Shown: positions 46,486 to 57,027 of the stretch, one piece after another
Layout of the letters: every line of letters starts with the position of its first letter
Position numbering within the stretch: the stretch's first letter is position 1
From: Eucommia ulmoides
Taxonomy: Eukaryota; Streptophyta; Magnoliopsida; Garryales; Eucommiaceae
Assembly: GCA_016647705.1 (NCBI GenBank)
Contig: CM028335.1
Location: 11,422,905-11,486,904, forward strand
Direction: 5' to 3'
Length of the DNA stretch: 64,000 bases
Program-made: the position numbers and the translations under genes
The notes under the pieces: generated by a model
Seen by the model: only the letters and a program-made list of their open reading frames with translations
Databases searched by the model: none
What the model was told of the DNA's origin: nothing

Positions 46486-46966
46486 TTGGGATATTGAGAG
46501 ATCAGTTGGCGGTCAACGATGACGAGGCCAGTTAGTCATAGATGACGTGGCAGACACATGTTAGTGACATGGCAAATATCGAAAAAAAATACTGATGTGG
46601 CACTTGACGTGGCCTACCATATGGCGGCTGAGACAGTTCCGATAATATATTGTGCAATGAATTTGGAGCTTTGGTTAAGGCGGTAGAGCCCAAAATCTGA
46701 GATGGCGCAGTTACGGGTACTGCAGGCTATTGGTGGTGCGTGTGAGAGTGTCGATACTCCGATGGCGGTGATTTTGGTGGCGTTGCGTTCATCTCTGGAA
46801 GATGAAGATGGTGATGTGGTGATTATTTATACCGGAGTGATGATGAAGCCTATAACAGTGACGAAAACTGCACGAAAAAAGAGATGGTGGTGGCGACAGT
46901 TTTAGGGTTTCGAAGAAAAAAAATATTTAGATAGAACAGGTCCAGGAAATACTTGCTTTGATACCA

Positions 46967-47145
46967 TGTTAAGATGACTAAAACGTGGGAGAATGAATCA
47001 TGTATTGATATATTGAGAAAGAAATACAAGGTTACATGTATATAGATTATACAGAATTGAAACTATACATGAGTATTTATAAGGAAAGTGAGGTTAGGGT
47101 TTTGTCTTATGGGCAAAGTGGGCTAAGCCCATTATTATACTAACA
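46967..47145 (-). repeat. 5' LTR of copia D
   Basis: 179 bp on the minus strand, TGTTAGTATAATAATGG ... CATCTTAACA, with the family words GGGCTTAGCCCACTT and AAAACCCTAACC and a TATAAATAC box. TGGTATCAAAGC follows as primer site. Confidence 0.88.
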
Positions 47146-47439
47146 TGGACACTGCTGAAATTGGCACAACTCTTTTGATCCACCGTCAAGACATGCATCT
47201 CCCCATAGTCCAAAATGATCCTAGACTTTTTGCCATATGGTGTAATCACAAGTGACCGACCTCCGCCTCCTCTGGTGGTGATGGTGGTGGTGGTGCCGCC
47301 GGAAAAGAGAGAAGAAGCCCTCCATGCCACCTTGCCCGAAAACCCAATTAAAAATAGTGGGCTCAAACCCATTTTGAGGAATAGAAGAATGGAGACAGAT
47401 TAGGGTGGAGAGATGTGCAATGCAAAAGTAGAAAGCCAA
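47146..47439 (-). pseudogene. Pectinesterase exon 1, frameshifted and cut by copia D
   Basis: The minus-strand frame from ATG at 47439 gives a hydrophobic start (MAFYFCIAHLSTLICLHSS), a plausible signal peptide, then 'NWVFGQGGMEGFF', a seven-His run (RRHHHHHHHQRRRR) and 'CDYTIWQ'. It then hits TAG at 47221-47223. In the next frame the protein goes on as 'SRIILDY' and 'HVLTVDQKSCANFSSV', the pectinesterase N-terminal block. One base gained or lost in the A run at about 47227-47231 explains this. The exon stops in the middle of a codon at 47146, where the copia D LTR begins; in this gene group the first intron falls at about this codon. Secretion to the cell wall is inferred from the family. 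Confidence 0.75.
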
Positions 47440-48384
47440 AAGAAGATGTTTTTTTTTGTGATTCTCATGGTTTTTTTTTTTTTTTTTCTCTTGTTGAGAT
47501 TAGATGTGGGTTCGAGATTGATTATATGAAGGGTGCTGATTGGCGTAGGGGGTAGGGGGTAAGAAAAACATGGCCCTCTTCTTCTTTTTCCTCTTCGGAA
47601 AAGACTTTATTTGATCATGTGGAGATAATGATGGGCAATGTTAAAATGTCTTAAGAGTACTTTGTACTGACTACAGAGAGAATGAAATATTGGCCGGCAA
47701 TGGAGATTGGATGATGCACACGCCAAGGCACCAAGAGAGAGTTCTTTTTCAGGGGGGAACAAGGGAAATGGGGGCGGTGGGATTGGCAAAATGTGATTTA
47801 TGATTTCTAGTATCATGTCAGGGTAATAGATATATATGGTAGGTGTACACCTCTTAATATTTTTGTAATAAATATTTATTTTATATAATTTAAAGTTATA
47901 AATTGAAAATTAACTAAATTAATTTCTTTGAATAATTAATTTTGTTATTATATATTAGAATTGTCCAGGCTCCACAAAATAATTATGAACAATGATAAAA
48001 TTAGAATATTTCCAAAGCACATAATCTAGGGATACAATATGTCGTCAATCGAATGGCTGAGATTATCGCGTAACTCACACCGTCATAACTTCTACTAATT
48101 ATACTAGAGATCCCCTGTTCCTAAAGGCATTATTTGGATTTTCCAATTTATAAATATGAAATGATAATAAATAATATTAAAAAGATCAATTAAATATGAA
48201 TGTAAAATTTAAAGAGTAACAATATAATTTAATATAAGTGTCCTAAAAGTTGGGGTGCTAAATTTTTTAGCGGAAAATTTTCCCTAGAAACTTTTATAAT
48301 CTAATCTCATCTATCCATTTTTCTCAAATTAATCACAATCTTTAATGAACAATTTTTTTTAAATGCCCTAATTTATTATGAAAA
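47440..48384. other. Region upstream of the pectinesterase relic
   Basis: It would contain the promoter if the gene were transcribed (minus strand). I see a poly(T) run at 47470-47487, CT-rich words at 47575-47600 and AT-rich sequence beyond 47850, but no confident TATA box or other gene. Confidence 0.45.
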
Positions 48385-48912
48385 CTAACATATAACTCGT
48401 GTCTAAAGGCATAGACTAAAAAAGATATCCTTAATTTCATAAAAATAATAATAACTCTAGTATTTAAGCAATGAATCAAAAAGATCAATTGTAATAGTCG
48501 AAAGAGTATTGTACATATGCATACAGTGTTTTGCAATTTGTTAGAAAAATTTATACAAACACAGGCCAACAATTATTTTAAGAATAAATATAAAGTATAT
48601 ACGGTATTTTGTCCAGGTGAAAAAAATTAAATTATGAAGTCCTCCATCTAACTTTTCATGTTTTTTTTTTTAATTATTATTTTAGAGAAATTTATTTTTT
48701 AGTTCTTTCCAACTTACTTTTGTTGGTAAGATATGGTCCAGAAATTAATTAAATAATTAATTATCAATTAAAAATTTTGAAAATGAAGAGAAAATAATTA
48801 TGAATTCTTTGTTATAGAAGCATTCTAGATGACATGTGATAATATAGAAAGATACAAGAAATGATATTACAATTCATATAGAATGATATATATATATATA
48901 TATATATATATA
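48385..48912 (-). mobile_element. Degenerate Helitron-like 3' end and AT-rich body
   Basis: At 48385-48416 the plus strand reads CTAACATATAACTCGTGTCT and continues AAAGGCATAGAC, a decayed version of the Helitron-type termini at 48915 and 57028 (terminal CTAG changed to CTAA, imperfect stem). The body up to the TA run at 48889-48912 has no coding sequence. Confidence 0.35.
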
Positions 48913-48914
48913 CA

Positions 48915-49757
48915 CTAGCATATAACTCGTGCCTAAAAGCACGAGTACAAAAAATGAACCTTAATTTTTTTTTTTAAATAATCTCTTCTATTTATACAAC
49001 ATTCGGCACCTCTTTTATTAAAAAATCTATATAATTAACATATATACCATCACCAACTAAAAGTGTATATTACAAATATAACATAACCAACATCCAATAA
49101 CGTGGATATTCAACTATCGAAATAATACCACAAATAAGCATGAGTCTAACCGATATAAAATCGAAACAAAAAATGTTTACTACATGTCCAAATCTCATTA
49201 CTTTAATGCTATATTTTGCAAATACAACTAAACAATTAATAATTCAAAAGGCAAAATACAATTTCACGAAAAAGATTTAAAAAAAAATAAAATAAATAAC
49301 AAATAGAAATAGAAAAAAAAATTGTAATTTAAAATTGGAAAAAAAAAAAAAAAAACTCATATTACTATATCTACGACTCTAATTTTGTCATTCACCAAGA
49401 AAAGCAAGACTATATAAACCTGTAAAAACAAAAAAAAAAATATAAAAACTTATTGGGTAATATGGATCAACAAAAATAAAAATATAATATTGCATAGAAA
49501 ATAAGCAATCAAAAAATAAAATAATTATAAAACAAAAACGGCTGAGATATATTCCTAATCCACATCACACTCCGCCTCATAATAAATTTGGGAACAAAAA
49601 TAAAGAAATATGGGAACCGACATAGAAATTTAGGAACAAAGACAGAAAAAAAAACATAAAATGGCTTGAAACAAAAACACAAAACAAATACCACTTACAT
49701 AATTTTATTCCTATTTTATGAAATTCTTCTTAGATTCCATTTGACAATCAAAATGGA
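48915..49757 (-). mobile_element. Helitron-like 3' terminus, non-autonomous element
   Basis: On the minus strand the hairpin ACTCGTGC-TTTTAG-GCACGAGT (48946-48925, eight paired bases) is followed by six bases and CTAG, then T: the standard Helitron 3' end. A TA run lies just outside, consistent with insertion between A and T. The 5' TC end cannot be placed; the body extends rightward towards LTR B at 49758. No Rep or helicase coding sequence is seen. Confidence 0.5.
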
Positions 49758-50629
49758 TGTCACACCCCACCCCAGGCACCCGTCACCTGAGGCCGGGCGT
49801 GACGTCGACCTAACGTCATCAGACCAAACCACGAGTATCCAATCAAACATATAAACATACACACTCGCGTTATTGTAAAATATATGTACTTGTCCCGAAT
49901 ATCCACAACCAAAATTACTAAAATACCTAAACCTTCCACGATTCACGTCCAACCGACTCACCTCCAACACAACACTACCTCCAGAATCTCCCTAGTGCCA
50001 GTAGTAGACCAACTCCTAGCCGCGGTACCTGAAATCAAAAATTCTTCTCGGTGTACTGTCTTCATAATAAAAACATTTTGTACGGTATAGATCAAGTATA
50101 AGAATTTAAATGCCACAGTTCAAAACTAATAAATAATAAACACCATGATTTGAAATATAATATAATCACGTACCCGGTTCCACTGCCACCAATGAAATGA
50201 AATAATATAACAATAATACCATATATCATAGTTGGAACCAATTTTCAACTGCCACCACTGTAAATAAATATTGTATTTAAACCACCCAATTCCAATAGAA
50301 TATACTAAACACATACCACACGGAAAACTCCGTGTTCCTGTCACCACAGAAATATACTCATATATTTAAAACATCCCAACCAAACAGTGAAATTCCACCA
50401 GAATACTATATCTAACTAAATAGTGTAAAGTAACCAAAATAATAGATACACCAATATATGTGGATACACCAATCTAGTGTGAAGTAATATATATAAATTT
50501 ATCCAACCAGTTCACCTTACACGACAAAACACCACACCACCCTCCGACTAGCCATAGGATCGTTTTAACCTCATGATCGGGAGTTGCAATGGTACTATAT
50601 CACCCGTAGGATTTGCCTTCCTAGCGGGT

Positions 50630-50790
50630 CAAAACAATGCTATGCCATAGTAGATAATCAACACTCTGCAGGACCATGCCTAGCAGATAAACAACGTTCT
50701 GCCGTAGCCGATGATCAACGTTCTGCCGTAGCAGATAAATCAACGCTCTACCATAGCAAATAATCAATGCTCTACTATAGTAGATAAATC
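50630..50790. repeat. Tandem repeat inside LTR B
   Basis: About six units of 22-27 bp with the core ATCAACGTTCTGCCGTAGC and AGATA, decaying to 'atcaatgctctactatag'. The flanking sequence on the left ('cgatcgggagttgcaatggt' and 'gccttcctagcgg') is shared with LTR A, where a different unit is repeated. Confidence 0.85.
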
Positions 50791-51026
50791 CACATCCATT
50801 TCGGGAAAAAAATACTATGGCATAATCAGACCAACCATCAACTTCCACCTCAAAACAACTAACTCGGTCCACAATTCTTTTCCCACTTTTTAAAATAAAC
50901 TAGATTCAACAAATCATTTTCCACCCTTTTTAACATCAACGTATTCCACAATTTCACAAACATCCAAAATCACTTGATCCATATAAGTTACAAATTCCTC
51001 CAGTTTTAATATAAACACATTTTTCC

Positions 51027-51029
<3 letters not shown>

Positions 51030-51077
<48 letters not shown>
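51030..51077. repeat. TA microsatellite in LTR B
   Basis: About 24 uninterrupted TA units. A second run is at 52393-52461, with about 34 AT units. Confidence 0.95.
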
Positions 51078-51081
<4 letters not shown>

Positions 51082-51569
51082 ATAAAATTTGTAATTTAGT
51101 AGAAGACAGTACACTCACCTGGTTATCCGCTTTGCAAAACATTCACTGACTACACTCTACCGAGACTTCGGCGCCTGCGAACCTAATAGTAATAGGACCT
51201 AAATTAATAATCTATTTAAAATAACCTAATCATGCAATGCAGGCCCTAAGTTTTACTACTTTCTCGTCCCCATATTTTACTATGAAAAATTATCATTCGG
51301 CTAGGTTTTGCTTCGTTAAAATTTATTGTATAAACTTTAGTAATACGAACGGTCCCAAAATTTATTATTCCGATTACGAAATTTTGATGCTAGTAGTTAA
51401 ATTTAACAAACATAAAATTTAACGAGAAACATTATCCGCCCCGAAACGGTTGTCGATTTCCTTTTTCCTTAAATAAAATTTAGTTTTTTCTCCAGTACTC
51501 ACCGTCTCGGCGAATGATCCACCGTTACGGCGAACACGCTTCTTCTTTTCTCTGATTTGCTTACTGACA

Positions 51570-51660
51570 CGCCACCGCCTAGGCCGTTGTCCCACCGCCT
51601 AGGCGAACACACTCCAGTTTCTTTCTACTTTACGTTCTAGGCCGTCACCGCCTAGGCGAA
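51570..51660. repeat. CCGCCTAGGCG palindromes in LTR B
   Basis: Three close copies (CCACCGCCTAGGCC, CCACCGCCTAGGCG, TCACCGCCTAGGCG) at about 51572, 51593 and 51646. They match the core of the palindrome array in the Athila-like LTRs, although the two LTR families are otherwise unrelated. Confidence 0.85.
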
Positions 51661-52389
51661 CGATCGTCTTCCTCGTTCAGCTCCTGCTTGGATCAGAACA
51701 ACCCCCTTCTCTTCCTCTTCTACACTAACTCCGGTGGCTCTTTTACCACCCCTCACGAATGACCAACACACACCTACACAACAGCCCATTCTACCAACAA
51801 CACCCCACACAAGTCTGATCAAACCACCCCAAACCACAACACCTACGCACCCACGAAACACAAAACACGACAATCACTCCCGTCGGCAAACTTCCCTCTA
51901 TCTCTACCCACTCCGGTGACTGAACATACACTATACACAGTAGCACACATCCACACACACTATCAACAAAACTCCCGCACACTTACACACAGTAAATTAT
52001 CAAAGAACACACACACACCTGCACGTCAATTTAAAGCAGAGGAACACAACCACCATCGATCACCTACACCCACACACCGACGATGCACAAAACGGCGACG
52101 AATTGAACAGAGCACACATGACCAACCACACCCATGCACATGGAATCGTCCAAACAACCAGAAGAACACACCCACCACCACTGGTGATCACCACAGCTCC
52201 GACGACCCCCTCTCTCTCTAGATTTCTGATTTTTCTCCTCTGTTTTCTCCTTCTTTTTCGGCTTTGAGATCACGATTTTTATGGATCATTTAATTGCATG
52301 GGTTTTTGTGAATTAGTTTTTTGATTCTTTCACGCCACGTTGCCCCTCTCCCATCCTCTCCTGTCTCGGCTAAGCTCACGGCACACGCA

Positions 52390-52463
<74 letters not shown>

Positions 52464-52828
52464 AAAATATCTTTTGTTATAATTACACTTTTCTCTCCCT
52501 AATTTTTTTAACTCTTCATTTTAGTCCAATTCAATCTTTATGAGTTTCTAAAATTTTAATTTCACCCATAACATTTTCAAATTTAGATTTTAATTGGCAA
52601 TTTGCATCCCAAGTTTAGAATAAATGTTTCTAAATTTACAAATTGGACCCAATAACTTTTAATTTGGTTTTTAATTAACACAATTTTATCCCGCAATTTT
52701 TGAAATGCTCTAAAATGAAACTAGAATGACGTACGTGCGAAATTGGGGTCTTACAACCCTTCACTCCTAAAAGAAATTTCGTCCCAAAATTTTATTACCT
52801 TATTCAAACAAATGTGGGTATTTGTTCC

Positions 52829-53515
52829 TCATCTCGTCTTCTCACTCCTATGTCGCCTCTTCCACTGCACGATTGCACCATAACACTTCAACACCTGATC
52901 CTTACGGCTTAGGATTTGGACTGGCTCCTCAACGTCGGTCAAATCTCCTTCCAAATCAATTGGTTGCGAAGTCAACACATGCGAAGAGTCTAGCACATAT
53001 TTTCGGAGTATTGATACATGGAAAACATCGTGTAGTCGAGACAACTCTGGCAGTAAAGCAAGTCTATAAGTTGTCGTGCCCACCCGATCTAAAATTTCAT
53101 ATGATCCGATGTATCTTGGACTTAACTTTTCTTTCTTCCTGAACCTCATTATGCCTTTCCACGGAGAAATACACAAAAACACATGATCTCCCACTTCGAA
53201 CTCCAACTCCCATCGACGCTTGTCTGCATAACTCCTTTGTCGATTCTGAGCAATTTTTAATTTTTCTTGAATCACCTTTACTTTGTCTACTGTCATCTGG
53301 GCTAGGTCCGACATCAACAATTTTCTTTCCCATACCTCAGTCCAACAGATTGGGGTTCTGTATTTCCTATCATATAACACTTCATACAGGGTCATCTCGA
53401 TTGTCGAACGGTAGCTGTTATTGTAGGCGAATTCCATCAACGACAAATGATCATCCCAACTACCAGGAAATTCCAGAACATATCTCCTTAACATATCCTC
53501 CAATGTTTGAATCAT
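52829..53515 (-). pseudogene. Element B integrase C-terminus and chromodomain start
   Basis: The 228-residue frame starts inside the integrase core ('FPGSWDDHLSLMEFAYNNSYRS'), then has 'RRWELEFEVGDHVFL', 'KLSPRYIGSYEILDRVG' and 'LPELSRLHDVFHVSILRKY', the GPY/F module. It ends in 'DLTDVEEPVQILSRKDQVL', the first strand of the Tekay-type chromodomain, after which a frameshift ('KCYGAIVQWKRR') removes the rest. In live elements this tail targets integration to heterochromatin. Confidence 0.9.
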
Positions 53516-54670
53516 ACGCTCTGATTAACCGTCAATTTGCAGATGGAAAGTGGTATTAAGTTCAGCTTGGTACCTAAAGCAGTTTGGAGACTCGGCCAAA
53601 ACTTCGAAGTAAATCTTGGATCTCTATCTGATGCTATGGAAACTGGTACACCATGTAGTCTAACAATCTCGTCAATATACAATTAGGCATACTTATCAAG
53701 AAAGTACGTCGTCCTTACGAACAGAATATGGGCAAATTAGTAAGCCTATCGACGACCACCCAGATATAGTTATGCCCCTTTTGAGTGTGAGGTGATCCTG
53801 AAATGAAATTTATCGTGATATGCTCCCATTTACATTCTAGAATTGGTAAAGGTTGCAATAATCCACCTGGACGTCGGTGCTCAATCTTGATTTGTTGACA
53901 AACAAGACACTTGGCAACAAATTTAGAATTTTTCCATTCCATTCCATTCCACCAGTAGTGTTCTCGCAGATCCTAATACATTTTAGTACTGCCTGGTTGC
54001 ATTGCGTACATTGAACTATGTGCCTCCTTCAAGATATCCTTCCTCAAATTGACATGATTTGGCACACACAGCTTATTTCCCACCATCAAAGCCTCAATGT
54101 TGTCCCTGACATGATAGTCAACTCTGTAGCCATTTTTTGCTTCAATTCAAAGATTTTCCAATTGGGCGTCTGTTTCATGCGCTTCCATGATACGATCGAT
54201 CCATGTCGGTCTCAGAGTCAACGTTGCAAGGAACACTGCCATCTGACCAATTGCCAACTAGACTCACAATGACCTTAACACTAAATATAGGTTAATATAA
54301 AAAACTTGAATATGTGGAACCAAACTCGCCGATTTTCGATTCAGCACATCTACTACCATATTGACCTTACCAGGATGATAGCGGATAATACAATCATAGT
54401 CCTTGATTGATTCTATCCAACGTCTCTACCTCAGATTTAGTTTCTTTTGGGTAAACAAGTACTTCAAACTCTAATGGTCGGTACATATTTCATACGTCTC
54501 GTCATACAAGTAATGTCTCCAGATTTTTAAGACAAACACAATCGCGGCCAACTCCAACTCATGCATCGGGTAGTTACGCTCATGTTTCTTTAATTACCGA
54601 GAGGCATGTGCGATCACGTGCCCATGCTATATCAAAACACATCCTAGCCCTTGGTGTGATGCATCACTGG
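53515..54670 (-). pseudogene. Element B integrase core and RNase H, broken
   Basis: The frame 53942-53715 carries the integrase zinc-finger end 'KFVAKCLVCQQIKIEHRRPGGLL' and the first catalytic block 'WEHITINFISG...VVVDRLT'. Here the catalytic Asp of the usual 'ITMDFVSGLP' block is replaced by Asn (ITINFISG). The rest of the core and the RNase H domain are spread over several frames. Confidence 0.75.
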
Positions 54671-54673
54671 AAA

Positions 54674-54988
54674 TCACAAACCACCACCTTCAGTCAAAAG
54701 GGAAAGTATTGGTGCCGATATCAATCTACTTTTCAACTCCTGGAAACTTTGCTTGTATTTGTCAGTCCACTCGAATTTGGATTCTTTGCAGGTCAATCGG
54801 GTCAACGGGACAACTATAACAAAGAATCTCTGCACACACCGACGATAATAACCCGCCAACCCCAGAAAGCTTCGAACTTCAGTTACATTTTTTTGCCTTT
54901 TCAATTGGATAATGGCTTCAACTTTCTTTGGGTCTACTTGAATACCATCTCCTGAGATAACATGTCCCAAGAATACCACTTGATTCAA
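54674..54988 (-). pseudogene. Element B RT thumb / RNase H junction
   Basis: The frame begins '[23 protein letters not shown]', has '[18 protein letters not shown]' and '[15 protein letters not shown]', all standard for Ty3 pol, and stops shortly after 'LLTEGG', where the family continues into the RNase H. Confidence 0.88.
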
Positions 54989-55124
54989 CCAAAACTCTCA
55001 TTTACTGACTTCCGCATGCAACTATTTCTCACGCAACGTCTGTAACACAATCTGGAGATGTTTTGCATGCTCTTCTCTATTTGGGGAAATAGATTAATAT
55101 ATCACCGATAACCACAATAATCAA

Positions 55125-55508
55125 CTAATCCAAATAATGTTTAAAGATCCGATTCATCAAATCCATAAAAGCAGTAGGGGCATTTGTCAATCCGAATGGC
55201 ATAACCAAAAATTCATAAGGTCCATATCTCGTACGAAACACTATTTTTGCCATGTCACTGTCTCCGACTTTCAATTGGTGATACCCCGATTGAAGATCTA
55301 TCTTGGAAAACACTTTAACCTTCTGTAGCGGGTCGAACAAATCATCAATTCTAGGTAACGGGTATTTAGTACGAACCGTTACCCTATTCAGATGCCGATA
55401 ATCGATACACATCCATAACGTGCTGTCTTTCTTCTTCACAAATAACACGAGGGATCCCCACGGAGAAACACTAGGTCTGATAAACCCATGGTCTAACAGA
55501 TCTTGCAA
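55125..55508 (-). pseudogene. Element B reverse transcriptase
   Basis: The 127-residue frame has '[23 protein letters not shown]', '[12 protein letters not shown]', '[15 protein letters not shown]' (first catalytic Asp) and '[21 protein letters not shown]'. It ends just before the YxDD motif, which is destroyed: the downstream codons read 'GDILIYFP'-like fragments without the Asp pair. Confidence 0.9.
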
Positions 55509-55550
55509 CTAAAACTTCAATTCCTTCAGCTTGGTAGGAGCCATATGTAC

Positions 55551-56283
55551 GCCGAAGGATTCTACTATCCTTCGCGTATATAACTACTCGCCAGTGTACG
55601 AGGTCAAAGCTTTAGTATAGTATGATTGTTAAGATCGGGTTACGTATCCACAGGGATTGGTGTTGTTACTATCGAATACCGCGTTTGTCATGACCTAATT
55701 TTATCTAGGCGAAAAGCATATGTGTTTAATTAATTAAACTAATACTAATATAACCTAAATTAACTACACTAATATTCTAATATGTTTTAGGGTAAAGAAT
55801 TGCCTATGGATTAACGTGTTTACAAATATGTGTTCGATCTTGATTTACTCGCGTTTACGGTGTTTGACCTATTTGACAACCTCGGTACCTAAACTTCACT
55901 GCCACCTCTCCCGAGTGTAAGACAGGGGAATATATGACTTCGAGTCAATGAAGAAGTCCCCTTCAACGTCTTAACAACCCTAGGTCACATGAGTCTCTCC
56001 TAGCGTCATTGATTGCACATAATTCAATGCCCTTCCAGGTTATTAGATCGTCGCATTGTATTTACCCAATCGACAATCTTCGTTCTAAAACTCGCTCGCT
56101 ACCTCTCCCGAGTGTAAGACGAGGGATATAACACAAGTTCGAGTCAACGAAGAAGTCCTCCTCAACGTCTTAACAACCCTAGGTAGCGTGAGTCTTGCCC
56201 CAACGTCATCGATTGTCCACGATTCAAACCCCGACCGGGTTATAGAATTGTGGCGTTTATTTACCCTAATATGATTTTTTTAA
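55551..56283 (-). mobile_element. Inverted fragment of an Athila-like LTR
   Basis: The reverse complement matches the 3' half of LTR copy 2 (about 12300-13110). It contains 'ccctgtggatacg', 'gattgtc' phrases and two copies of the 150-bp block at 55890-56035 and 56080-56225. The LTR 5' half is missing, the break being at about 56283. The other edge sits directly in the pol gene of element B, so this piece arrived by insertion followed by deletion, or by rearrangement. Confidence 0.82.
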
Positions 56284-57026
56284 TAGATAATCATATATCA
56301 ATAACAGGGGAACTATACCCCCAGTTGATTTTTTGCCATTTCTCTCTAAAACCTTGTGTTTTTAGAGACATAGAAGATAATAATAAGAAAAATGAAAAAA
56401 CTTACTAAGAGATAGAATATATGAGATATTTGTTCATAGCAATGAGGCGTTGATGCATTGATGGAGGAAGCCTTGGATATCTCTAGGGAGGAAGAAGCTT
56501 TCATTGTCATCACAAGGGAGTGAGAAGTCGCCGCTGCCAAGACTAATAAAGAAATAGAAGGAAGCAATTGGGATTCTCTACGATGAGGGAGAGACTGGGG
56601 CCTTTAACCTTGCCGGATCGATGAAGATGCCCTAGAGCGATGATGATGGTAGTGCCCGGCAGTGGAGCAACGATAACGAGATATGTGACGAAGAGAGATA
56701 CAAACGAATGGCTGAGCTAAAACCCTAGGAATATATTAGTTGTGCGGTTGGAACCCTCATCCTTTAAAGATCAGAATCAATCAAAGATTTGGAGAGACTG
56801 AGAGATGGTTTCGGATGTAATGTGAGAGGATATAGAAGGCTCCGAATATTAAGCAGAATGTAAGAGAGATTAGGGTGAGCGAGTGAGTGAATTAGGGCGG
56901 CACCAGTGTGTTAAGCGGCTGCTAACCCTAATTGTTAAGTTATTTTTATCCCACGGGTACCAATATCTAGATGTTTGTCTCTTGATTTGACGACTCTCTT
57001 TATAAGTAAACTGATTATATATATAT
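56284..57026. other. Gene-leader-like stretch of unknown origin
   Basis: Less AT-rich than its surroundings. On the minus strand it resembles a 5' leader with a telomere-box word (TTAGGGTTAGCAGCC) and a short frame at 56567-56346 starting MLPSISLLVLAAATSHS. No domain is recognisable; it may be a transposon leader or a captured gene piece. Confidence 0.3.
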
Positions 57027-57027
57027 A

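Larger units (their letters stand above)
44181..47145 (-). mobile_element. Ty1/copia element D, 3' end missing, gag missing
   Basis: The 5' LTR (46967-47145) is followed on the minus strand by a tRNA-iMet primer site (46966-46955), about 470 bp without gag or protease, integrase, RT and the start of RNase H. It is cut at the RNase H block near 44180 by LINE C; no 3' LTR exists in the window. It is the same family as copia C. The 5' LTR start lies two bases into a codon of pectinesterase exon 1, next to TGGAC (47146-47150), the candidate target duplication. Confidence 0.88.
49758..52755 (-). mobile_element. 3' LTR of Tekay-type Ty3 element B
   Basis: On the minus strand it begins TGTAAGACCCC at 52755, preceded by the purine-rich AGGAGTGAAGGG, and ends GGGTGTGACA at 49758 (2,998 bp). 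It contains TA microsatellites (51030-51077 and 52393-52461), a tandem array at 50630-50790, a CACA-rich segment (51760-52160) and CCGCCTAGGCG palindromes at 51570-51660. Termini and several blocks match LTR A. The five bases beyond its end (ATGGA, 49753-49757) are one half of a target duplication whose partner is not in the window. Confidence 0.85.
52756..55550 (-). mobile_element. Internal region of Tekay-type Ty3 element B (pol, broken)
   Basis: On the minus strand RT, RNase H, integrase and chromodomain follow in the Ty3 order, integrase last, and lead into the 3' LTR. Gag, protease, the RT N-terminus and the 5' LTR are missing because the element is cut near 55550 by an Athila-like LTR fragment. 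Pieces are described separately. Confidence 0.9.

Noticed and set aside
46702..46905. Plus-strand 67-residue frame in copia D
   Set aside because: It lies antisense in the gag-deleted leader of copia D and has no motif.
50914..51142. Frames with Ile-Tyr repeats
   Set aside because: Translation of a TA microsatellite in LTR B; the same applies to 52340-52543 and 59707-60225.
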